A stretch of DNA of 5,191 bases from an uncultured Porphyromonadaceae bacterium (GTDB taxonomy: Bacteria; Bacteroidota; Bacteroidia; Bacteroidales; Muribaculaceae): NCBI GenBank assembly GCA_947174735.1, contig CAMWKC010000176.1, positions 1 to 5,191 on the forward strand, in the 5' to 3' direction. Made by a program: the position numbers and the translations under genes. The notes beneath the pieces are model-generated. The model saw only the letters and a program-made list of their open reading frames with translations, did not search any database and had not been told where the DNA came from. How positions within the stretch are numbered: the first letter of the stretch is position 1; each line of letters begins with the position of its first letter. Shown here piece after piece: positions 1 to 4,110 of this stretch.

Positions 1-2
1 CT

Positions 3-836
3 GTTATAAATATATCATATGCATTTTATGAGGCAACGCTATACGACAGTGATACGATAGATCTTTCGGAATTGTCGTTACCAAAGGTAACTGCTATCAG
101 TAACCTATTTCAAAACACTAAGGCGAATAAGATTATTATGCCTTCGTTAAACAGCACTGCAATTGTATCAGCCACCGAACTGTTCCTTTTTAGCAGCGCA
201 AAAGAAATCTATTTTAACGGATTCACTGCAGAAGCATTGAAAAGTACTAAAGGTATGTTTCGTAGTTGCTCAAATGTAACTACGATTGATATGTCAGCCG
301 CTAACTTTAAAGACTGCGAATCATTCGAATTGATGTTTAGCTACTGCCAAAAGCTAACACAAATAAAATATCCGATTACTCCATCAGACAAAGTGACATC
401 ATTAAGTTATATGTTTAATGAATGCCGGCAGTTAAAAGAAATAGACCTTACAAAGTTTGTTTCTAAAGATGCAAAGATTTCAAATATCACAAATATTTTT
501 AATAATTGCTCACAACTAAGAAAAATTATAATGCCGGAATGTTTCAATTCCAGCTACTATAAACACAATTTAATAAATGTATTTAGTGGTATTGCAGGGT
601 TAATCGATTGGGAAGGACCGTTTCCAACGCCGGCATCATCATTTTCATTTCCCTTAGGACCTTCATTCAATCCACAGATGATCGAAAAAATTATTGACGC
701 ACTCGAAAGAACTCCAAAAATTAACCAAACACAATGTTATGTTAGGTTTACAGAATCGCAGTTCCCGAATATTACAGAAGCACAAAAACAACGAGCATTA
801 GCAGTAAACTGGCGATTAACTGATAAATCAAGCTAA
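3..836 (+). CDS. BspA-like (DUF285-type) leucine-rich-repeat protein, 5'-truncated by the window edge
   Basis: The frame is open from base 3 to the TAA at 834-836, so the gene begins left of the window. The TTG at 72 is only an internal codon, not a convincing start. The visible 277 residues contain about six degenerate repeats of the form [LM]F-x2-C-x2-L-x2-I, for example GMFRSCSNVTTIDM, LMFSYCQKLTQI, YMFNECRQLKEIDL and IFNNCSQLRKIIM. This spacing is typical of BspA-like/DUF285 surface repeat proteins of Bacteroidetes, mollicutes and some phage tail proteins. The last 70 residues are not repeats and end in ITEAQKQRALAVNWRLTDK, which resembles the (L/I)TxEQ...A...W.L tail I associate with many Bacteroidales BspA-like proteins, several from prophages. 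No sortase motif or type IX sorting domain is visible at the C-terminus. The likely role is surface or virion-tip binding, but ligand and location cannot be told from this fragment. A hairpin terminator follows 12 bp after the stop. The family call is fairly sure, the function is not. Confidence 0.8.
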   Translation, partial: VINISYAFYEATLYDSDTIDLSELSLPKVTAISNLFQNTKANKIIMPSLNSTAIVSATELFLFSSAKEIYFNGFTAEALKSTKGMFRSCSNVTTIDMSAANFKDCESFELMFSYCQKLTQIKYPITPSDKVTSLSYMFNECRQLKEIDLTKFVSKDAKISNITNIFNNCSQLRKIIMPECFNSSYYKHNLINVFSGIAGLIDWEGPFPTPASSFSFPLGPSFNPQMIEKIIDALERTPKINQTQCYVRFTESQFPNITEAQKQRALAVNWRLTDKSS

Positions 837-848
837 TCAATATTTAAA

Positions 849-888
849 AACGCCCGGGGCCGCAAAGGTTCCGGGCGTTGTCGTTTTA
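849..888 (+). terminator. Rho-independent terminator after the BspA-like gene
   Basis: Arms 849-861 and 867-879 pair over 13 bp, 11 Watson-Crick plus two G-U, around the 5-nt loop GCAAA. A T-rich tail (GTCGTTTTA, 880-888) follows. The hairpin begins 12 bp after the stop at 836 and faces the right way to end that transcript. It forms the core of the first copy of the duplicated 52-bp element. Confidence 0.75.
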
Positions 889-902
889 CCGGACAATAGA
901 GA
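851..902. repeat. 52-bp direct repeat, copy 1
   Basis: This segment matches 1752-1803 at 49 of 52 positions; the differences are at repeat positions 9, 13 and 16, all in the left arm or loop of the hairpin. Identity continues past the T-tract through ACCGGACAATAGAGA, which a simple terminator does not need. This favours duplication of one block over chance resemblance of two terminators. The two copies bracket the toxin-antitoxin operon. Confidence 0.9.
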
Positions 903-932
903 GTTTAAGGCAATACATTAAAAAACGTATAA

Positions 933-958
933 AAAAGTTTCACTATATGTAAACTTTT
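933..958 (+). promoter_or_regulatory. Inverted repeat, probable operator of the toxin-antitoxin operon
   Basis: AAAAGTTT (933-940) and AAACTTTT (951-958) are perfect 8-bp inverted arms separated by 10 bp, so the arm centres are 18 bp apart, close to two helical turns. The dyad fills the interval between the proposed -33 and -7 boxes. A dimeric HTH antitoxin bound here would occlude RNA polymerase, the usual autoregulation of HigBA-type operons. Binding itself is inferred from position and symmetry. Confidence 0.6.
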
Positions 959-968
959 ACTAACTTTG
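935..968 (+). promoter_or_regulatory. Bacteroidetes-type promoter of the toxin-antitoxin operon
   Basis: TAACTTTG at 961-968 fits the Bacteroidetes -7 consensus TAnnTTTG exactly. A T-rich -33-like element (AAGTTT, 935-940) lies 20 bp upstream, a suitable spacing, although it lacks the final G of TTTG. Transcription would start near 975, giving a 5' leader of about 20 nt before the ATG at 996. Confidence 0.65.
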
Positions 969-995
969 CACTATAAATTATAAACCACAAAATTT

Positions 996-1325
996 ATGAC
1001 AAAAATAGTTTTACAAAAAGAAGCTAAAGAGTTTATAAAATCGCTCTCCAATAATGTTAGAAAGAAAATATCTTATATTATCCTTAAAATTCAAGACGGG
1101 GAGAAGAACAATGAAATCTTTAAGAAATTGAACGATAATATATGGGAAATACGAGTTACTTATGAAGGCCTACACTATCGATTGTTTTCCTTTTGGGACA
1201 CTGAAGAAGGAGCTATGATAGTATCGACACACGGAATTATTAAGAAAACTCAGAAAACGCCTAAAAAAGAGATAAAAAAGGCTGAAAACCTTAGACAAGA
1301 ATACTTCAGAAAAAAGAAAGAATAG
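996..1325 (+). CDS. higB: HigB-like toxin of the RelE/ParE superfamily (phage Gp49-like)
   Basis: This 109-aa protein has the length and motif order of the Gp49-like/HigB branch of the RelE superfamily. It shows a basic N-terminal helical part, then KKLNDNIWEIRV (residues 43-54), HYRLFSFWD (60-68), THGIIKKTQKTP (78-89) and a lysine-rich C-terminal helix (90-109). Family members are ribosome-dependent or free mRNA endonucleases that stop translation; candidate RNA-contacting residues here are R53, R62, H79 and K83-K84. The ATG at 996 follows an exact -7 box by 27 bp and no Shine-Dalgarno is seen, which is normal for the phylum. The toxin precedes its HTH antitoxin by 52 bp, the reversed gene order typical of HigBA. 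Codons are AT-rich like those of its neighbour. The family is clear, while the exact name (HigB or generic RelE/ParE-type) is less so. Confidence 0.88.
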   Translation: MTKIVLQKEAKEFIKSLSNNVRKKISYIILKIQDGEKNNEIFKKLNDNIWEIRVTYEGLHYRLFSFWDTEEGAMIVSTHGIIKKTQKTPKKEIKKAENLRQEYFRKKKE

Positions 1326-1377
1326 TCAGCACATAAAAACATAATCATTCATTCGCTAATAAACAACTCACAAAAAA

Positions 1378-1731
1378 ATGACAATGACTCCGGAAAAAAT
1401 GAAACAAATGGAACTTACTCCATTTGATGATCTCGTCGATGAAATCTGGGGAAAAATAGGAACCCCGGAACGCGACGAAATGGAAGCTCGCCGGAAAGAG
1501 GAAATGAACGCCTATTTTCTGGGCGAGGCTATAAAGAAAGCCAGATTGGAACAGAACTTGACACAAGAGCAATTAGGCGAGAGAATCGGTGTCAAAAAAG
1601 CTCAGATATCTCGACTCGAACATGGTAAAAGTATAATAACACTACCAACAATAAGTAAGGTCTTTAAGGCTCTTGGAATAAACTCAGGAGCATTAAGATT
1701 AGGCGATTCAACAGAAATTGCACTCTGGTAA
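1378..1731 (+). CDS. higA: HigA-like antitoxin with XRE-type helix-turn-helix
   Basis: A 117-aa protein. Residues 48-101 form a five-helix Cro/C1-type (HTH_3, XRE) domain, with LTQEQLGERIG as the first HTH helix and turn and KKAQISRLEHGK (about 73-84) as the recognition helix region. The N-terminal 45 residues are acidic and methionine-rich and may wrap the toxin, but this is inferred. Family members neutralise the toxin by direct binding and repress the operon; the dyad at 933-958 is the obvious target. The 52-bp gap after the toxin gene has no promoter box I can recognise, so co-transcription is likely. A second in-frame ATG at 1384 would remove only two residues. The gene is followed after 11 bp by a long terminator hairpin. 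Confidence 0.87.
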   Translation: MTMTPEKMKQMELTPFDDLVDEIWGKIGTPERDEMEARRKEEMNAYFLGEAIKKARLEQNLTQEQLGERIGVKKAQISRLEHGKSIITLPTISKVFKALGINSGALRLGDSTEIALW

Positions 1732-1742
1732 TAATCTCTTAT

Positions 1743-1790
1743 AAACGACAGCGCCCGGGACCGTAACGGTTCCGGGCGTTGTCGTTTTAC
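1743..1790 (+). terminator. Long hairpin terminator after the toxin-antitoxin operon
   Basis: Arms 1743-1763 and 1767-1787 pair over 21 bp, 19 Watson-Crick and two G-U, with a TAA triloop. The T-run lies in the distal end of the right arm and continues at 1788. It shares its core with the terminator at 849-888, but its left arm has an extra AAACGACA part that matches the conserved right side, making the stem longer. The fold is nearly symmetrical, so it may also act on transcripts coming from the right. Confidence 0.72.
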
Positions 1791-1803
1791 CGGACAATAG
1801 AGA
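1752..1803. repeat. 52-bp direct repeat, copy 2
   Basis: Second copy of the 851-902 element, 49 of 52 bases identical and in the same orientation, 901 bp downstream. Relative to copy 1 the changes turn one G-U into A-U and add a G-C pair at the loop-closing position, so they keep or improve the stem. Confidence 0.9.
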
Positions 1804-1804
1804 T

Positions 1805-1838
1805 GTAGAAAACAGTCACGCAGGTGCCTATTTTCTAC
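1805..1838. repeat. Inverted repeat directly after the 52-bp element
   Basis: GTAGAAAA (1805-1812) and TTTTCTAC (1831-1838) are perfect 8-bp inverted arms around an 18-nt spacer, inside which CAC and GTG can also pair around GCAG. The dyad starts two bases after the end of repeat copy 2. It has no T-tract on either strand, so it is not an ordinary terminator. Confidence 0.6.
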
Positions 1839-1866
1839 CGCCCGCCCGCAATACTTCGGCGTTGGG

Positions 1867-1929
1867 CCTCGGCTGTCGGTGCTTCGCGGTGGTGGGTTCT
1901 CGGCCCGTCAGTGCTTCGCGGTGGTGGGT
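1867..1929. repeat. Tandem duplication of a 31/32-bp GC-rich unit
   Basis: Unit 1 is 1867-1897 and unit 2 is 1898-1929. The core GTC[G/A]GTGCTTCGCGGTGGTG plus GGT is 23 bp with one mismatch (1875-1897 and 1907-1929), and both units begin with [C/T]CTCGGC. A degenerate further copy seems to precede them near 1853-1873 (ACTTCGGCG...CTCGGC). The 10-mer GTGCTTCGCG recurs at 2029-2038. Confidence 0.75.
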
Positions 1930-2086
1930 GGTGGTCTTTCATCAGCGCGGCCATTGGCGGAAGCCGTCAACATATTCCGAACTCACAGAGGGGGCAAAAA
2001 GGCGGCAAGACTTAGGCTGCGGGGGGGTGTGCTTCGCGTCAGCGGAGGGCAGAGCCCGACGAAAAAAAGTTAGTACGCCACAAATC

Positions 2087-2110
2087 AAGGGTTTAGCACT
2101 GCCAACCCTT
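2087..2110. repeat. Small hairpin AAGGGTT/AACCCTT
   Basis: Perfect 7-bp arms 2087-2093 and 2104-2110 with a 10-nt loop. It lies 18 bp beyond the leftward terminator, so it is probably not transcribed as part of that unit. Role unknown. Confidence 0.45.
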
Positions 2111-2127
2111 TACAAGTCGTAGAAAAA

Positions 2128-2165
2128 AGCTGCTCCAGACGCTAATTTACAAGGCTGGAGCAGCT
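2128..2165 (-). terminator. Terminator of the leftward radC-like gene set
   Basis: AGCTGCTCCAG (2128-2138) and CTGGAGCAGCT (2155-2165) are perfect 11-bp inverted arms with a 16-nt loop. Read on the minus strand the stem is followed at once by a run of T (complement of AAAAAA, 2123-2128), so it should end transcription arriving from the minus-strand genes 45 bp away. On the plus strand AATTTT follows, so weak bidirectional action is possible. Confidence 0.8.
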
Positions 2166-2209
2166 AATTTTCGGTGTTTTCAGGCAGTTACACAAGGGAG
2201 AAGGAAAAA

Positions 2210-2686
2210 TCAGGCAATAGGAACTCGACCTTTAGTATATATATACTTTGGGATTGGAGTAGAGAAAATGAAGAACATATATTCTTTTCCATCTTTCCAA
2301 AGACCAAGTTCTTCAATCTTTGGAATTACACACATCTTTATAAAATCGTGAGAATCCATGCCATAATTTACCGCTATTCTCCCGACTTTTGAAACGGAGG
2401 AAAAACGTTTTTTAGAAATAAGATATTTCTCTATTCTATCACACTGTGCCCATATTTCATACATTGATTTTGTTCTTTTTCCTGCTCTTTTTGCAAGACG
2501 TCTGTAAGTATAGGTGTTTGCAATCAATGCAGCTACTTCGGGCAACTGACTGCCTAAAAAGGTATAACGGTAATCGCCTTCACAGCCACAGAAACGACCG
2601 CCGAGGCTGTGTAATTCATATTTCAGGGGTGCAATATCACCTTTAACGATAACATGGTTTTCGGGAGATATATCTATATGTATCAT
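2210..2686 (-). CDS. Hypothetical protein, last gene of the leftward set
   Basis: From the ATG at 2686 the product is 158 aa and ends with TGA at 2210-2212. The frame is open up to an ATG at 2734, which would add 16 residues and overlap the upstream stop by one base (TAATG); that arrangement allows translational coupling. I prefer 2686 because the extension (MPWPLSSNFHPLKLTV) looks like translated leader and a natural-looking MIHIDIS start follows AT-rich sequence. I do not recognise the family. The N-terminal 55 residues hold a LKYELHSLGGRF...YRYTFLGSQLPEVAALI pattern, reminiscent of the small 'L...LGGRFN...gW.F...' alpha/beta modules in Bacteroidales mobile-element proteins, but the match is loose. 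The middle is basic (RRLAKRAGKRTKS), suggesting nucleic-acid contact, and the C-terminal part is hydrophobic and tyrosine-rich without a clear membrane helix. A cytosolic mobile-element accessory protein is the best guess. Confidence 0.65.
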   Translation of the reverse strand: MIHIDISPENHVIVKGDIAPLKYELHSLGGRFCGCEGDYRYTFLGSQLPEVAALIANTYTYRRLAKRAGKRTKSMYEIWAQCDRIEKYLISKKRFSSVSKVGRIAVNYGMDSHDFIKMCVIPKIEELGLWKDGKEYMFFIFSTPIPKYIYTKGRVPIA

Positions 2687-2733
2687 AACAGTAAGTTTTA
2701 AAGGGTGGAAATTAGAGGAGAGAGGCCAGGGCA

Positions 2734-2928
2734 TTAATCAAAGATTATTGTTTTGGGGCAAGCGGTGTAATCGTGACTGTTATTCGCAGAGCTGGCAAGG
2801 TGCCAAACGTCACCATTGCGCAAAATCATACGATAGACAGTGTTATACGACAGGGACAAATTACACTCCATTTCAGACATTGCGCTGTACAGCTCTTTAG
2901 CTGTTTCCTGTATGCTTAAAATCTTCAT
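2734..2928 (-). CDS. Small hypothetical protein with excisionase-like helix pattern
   Basis: A 64-aa protein starting at the ATG at 2928 after an A-rich leader and ending with TAA at 2734-2736. Its sequence begins ILSIQETAKELY (residues 3-14) and later has SYNTVYRMILRNGDVWHL (27-44). These recall the two halves of the small excisionase/MerR-like winged-HTH, usually LT(I/V)xEaAxxL...s..TVyr.i.rGel.a, but the halves are further apart than usual by about ten residues and the wing is not clear. If the resemblance is real it would be a small DNA-binding regulator or recombination directionality factor. It sits 55 bp after the 130-aa gene and directly before the 158-aa gene, so it is probably co-transcribed. 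The coding call is supported by position and codon use; the function is a tentative reading. Confidence 0.6.
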   Translation of the reverse strand: MKILSIQETAKELYSAMSEMECNLSLSYNTVYRMILRNGDVWHLASSANNSHDYTACPKTIIFD

Positions 2929-2983
2929 TTTGTTCTCTTTTTAGGGGATTAGTTCGGGAAAGAGAAAGAGTAACAAGAAAGAT

Positions 2984-3376
2984 TTAGCCGACTTCGGCGA
3001 AGTCGTAAATATCATATCCTTTTATATCGCGCCATGCCTGTTCGATGACACGTTGCAACGCCTTGATGTCATCGACAAAGTATGTGTGAGTATAGCGCCA
3101 GTCCTCCCACGGATTAATAATTTTAAGAGACAGTTTAAAATTATCGTCCTCAAATACTGCTACAGTTGCAGGCGCTTGAGTAAAATTTGTGTCGAGCCAA
3201 TAGGTTAAGGCGGCATCTTCGAAGGCGCGGAACTCGTCGAGGTCCGACAGTATAGCACGGCGGAAATGCTTTGCACGGTGTTTAGCCTGTAATCTGTCAA
3301 TAGCGTTAATTACGCTGTCATCGATGCAGTCAACTGTTTCGATTAAGTCAAAAATTGACATCTGATATACTTTCAT
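2984..3376 (-). CDS. Hypothetical 130-aa protein sharing its N-terminal motif with the RadC-like protein
   Basis: The gene starts at the ATG at 3376, 20 bp after the radC-like stop, and ends with TAA at 2984-2986; an internal ATG at 3361 would begin MSIFDLIE. I do not recognise a named family. The N-terminus reads VYQMSIFDLIE. QMSIF fits the bacterial sliding-clamp-binding pentamer (QL[S/D]LF), and nearly the same stretch, QMTIFELL, starts the neighbouring RadC-like protein. The body is a mixed alpha/beta, tryptophan- and aspartate-rich sequence: an alanine/arginine-rich helix at about 28-45, an acidic helix around 46-62, a probable beta-hairpin VAVFEDDNFKLSLKII (72-87), a WEDWRYTHTYF segment (90-100) and a C-terminal helix. 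It has no signal peptide or membrane segment, so it is probably cytosolic. Tight spacing suggests an operon with radC. Confidence 0.72.
   Translation of the reverse strand: MKVYQMSIFDLIETVDCIDDSVINAIDRLQAKHRAKHFRRAILSDLDEFRAFEDAALTYWLDTNFTQAPATVAVFEDDNFKLSLKIINPWEDWRYTHTYFVDDIKALQRVIEQAWRDIKGYDIYDFAEVG
2989..3005 (-). other. Hairpin overlapping the 3' end of the 130-aa gene
   Basis: CGACTTC (2989-2995) and GAAGTCG (2999-3005) pair perfectly over 7 bp with a 3-nt loop, within the last codons of the gene. The minus-strand continuation is only loosely T-rich, so it is at best a weak terminator or an mRNA-stabilising 3' structure between this gene and the 64-aa gene. Confidence 0.4.
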
Positions 3377-3396
3377 TTTGTCGAGCTTTTAAGTAG

Positions 3397-3948
3397 TTAA
3401 AGTTGTCCGTCCTGCTGATAACTATAATAGCCGTCTACGGTAACAATTATATGGTCAAGTAATTTTATGTCAAGAGTCTTGAGTGCTCTTTCGATTTTTT
3501 CAGTCATATTGTCGTCTTGTGGCGACGGCTGAAGATTGCCCGACGGGTGATTATGGCAGAGTATTACGCCTTCAGCATGTGCCAAGAGAGCGCCGACACA
3601 TACGCTTTTAAGGTCAAAGATACAGCAAGTTGCAGACCCTACGCCGATAGTATGCACGCCGATAACACGGTTAGCACGTGACAGATAGATAACTTTAACC
3701 GACTCGCGCAACTCTATATCGTTATAGGTGCTACGAATCAAATTAGCAATGTCGTAAGCATCGCGAATTTGTGGTTTGCTGCTTGTAGGTGTGTTAGTGC
3801 TGTAACTCAGAGTGCAGACAGGTACGCCAGAAGCGGAAGGGTTTGCGGCATCGATAAGGACAGGAGCCGCAGGAACTTCAAGCGCGGCGGAAGGTTCGGC
3901 CGCAATTTGCATTTGCTCACTATCGGGCAGTAGCTCGAAAATTGTCAT
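3397..3948 (-). CDS. radC: RadC family JAB/JAMM-domain protein
   Basis: From the ATG at 3948 the protein has 183 aa, starting MTIFELLPDSEQ. Residues 19-60 form a low-complexity Ala/Pro/Ser linker, and the JAB domain spans about residue 62 to the end. The JAMM metal site is intact: CHNHPSGNLQPSPQDD at about 131-146 gives HxH-x7-S-x2-D. RadC proteins were first linked to DNA repair, but that role is disputed; copies like this, without the N-terminal HhH region of chromosomal RadC, are common in mobile elements and their substrate is unknown. The frame stays open upstream to a TTG at 4008, which would give 203 aa. I reject that start because bases 3995-4011 belong to the right end of the neighbouring insertion sequence and the interval 3949-3994 is hairpin-rich. 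If the element cut an older start, a few N-terminal residues (including the Q of QMTIF) may have been lost. Confidence 0.85.
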   Translation of the reverse strand: MTIFELLPDSEQMQIAAEPSAALEVPAAPVLIDAANPSASGVPVCTLSYSTNTPTSSKPQIRDAYDIANLIRSTYNDIELRESVKVIYLSRANRVIGVHTIGVGSATCCIFDLKSVCVGALLAHAEGVILCHNHPSGNLQPSPQDDNMTEKIERALKTLDIKLLDHIIVTVDGYYSYQQDGQL

Positions 3949-3978
3949 CTGTCTGGTAGTTGTAGACAGACGAGAAGC

Positions 3979-4110
3979 GCGATTTGCGCTTTTGTTGACA
4001 TACTCCAACGACTAAAGTACGTTGGATTCTTGTGTGCAAACGTGGATTGCTGAATCGGATTCAGTCTGACATCCACTCCACAATTCGGAGATGCCCCTCC
4101 GAAGTATATT
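3979..4110 (-). ncRNA. Predicted omega RNA (reRNA) of the TnpB element
   Basis: In IS200/IS605-type elements the guide RNA of TnpB comes from the 3' end of tnpB and the right end, with the guide just past the element border. Here the minus strand shows three consecutive hairpins: 4103-4084 (7-bp TTCGGAG/CTCCGAA, 6-nt loop), 4076-4042 (outer 6-bp GTGGAT/ATCCAC enclosing the inner dyad CTGAATC/GATTCAG at 4064-4050), and 4026-4004 (7-bp TCCAACG/CGTTGGA). The border is placed at 3995, so the guide would begin at 3994 and run for about 16 nt towards 3979. The 5' end is not defined by the sequence; 4110 merely includes the first hairpin. Existence is inferred from family knowledge plus the hairpins. 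Confidence 0.55.
3995..4029 (-). other. IS608-like right end: GAAT guide, hairpin, TCAA cleavage site
   Basis: Read on the minus strand: GAAT (4029-4026), CCAACG (4025-4020), a 9-nt loop (4019-4011), CGTTGG (4010-4005), AGTATG (4004-3999), TCAA (3998-3995). In IS608 the right cleavage site is TCAA and the guide tetranucleotide GAAT lies at the 5' foot of the right-end hairpin, as I recall the published mechanism. The same tetranucleotides in the same order make 3995 the likely last base of the element. The tnpB stop codon (4014-4012) lies within the hairpin loop. Confidence 0.7.

Larger units (their letters stand above)
1804..2127. other. GC-rich intergenic stretch without a credible gene
   Basis: About 320 bp between the toxin-antitoxin terminator and the terminator of the leftward gene set. 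It is much richer in G and C than either side, especially 1840-2060. Short open frames exist on + (starting at 1824, 1862 and 1879), but they are rich in Trp, Gly, Arg and Ser, overlap one another, have no recognisable motif and seem to be by-products of the composition. It holds the inverted repeat at 1805-1838, the tandem duplication at 1867-1929, a third GTGCTTCGCG at 2029-2038 and a hairpin at 2087-2110. An origin, transfer site, recombination site or structured RNA is possible; nothing seen decides between these. Confidence 0.6.

Noticed and set aside
972..982. TATAA-A-TTATA palindrome before the toxin gene as a second operator
   Set aside because: Pure A/T symmetry in an AT-rich leader is expected by chance.
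1345..1572. Minus-strand frame opposite the antitoxin gene
   Set aside because: It lies antisense to a well-supported HTH gene and its translation is a Phe/Ser/His-rich shadow without motifs.
851..1803. The 52-bp repeats as integron attC sites around a toxin-antitoxin cassette
   Set aside because: The outer box GTTGTCG does not fit GTTRRRY, copy 1 lacks the matching left box, and the stem is a near-perfect terminator without the unpaired extrahelical bases of attC.
1867..1929. CRISPR-like array in the GC-rich stretch
   Set aside because: The units are adjacent with at most 9 bp between cores, there are no spacers of suitable length, and only two good copies.
1824..2122. Overlapping short + frames in the GC-rich stretch as genes
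   Set aside because: They overlap in different frames, are rich in Trp/Gly/Arg/Ser, have no motif or promoter box, and lie over tandem DNA repeats.
2174..2646. Plus-strand frames opposite the 158-aa gene
   Set aside because: No motif, Phe/Tyr/Ile-rich translations, and they start at or just after a terminator hairpin.
3812..4015. Plus-strand frame opposite the 5' end of the radC-like gene
   Set aside because: Its Ala/Ser-rich sequence mirrors the Ala/Pro linker of RadC on the other strand; no independent support.
4012..4047. Outward promoter in the IS right end (TTTG, 17 bp, TACTTTAG on the minus strand) driving radC
   Set aside because: The -7 box has a mismatch at a key position, spacing is short, and the box is inside the right-end hairpin loop; too weak to annotate.
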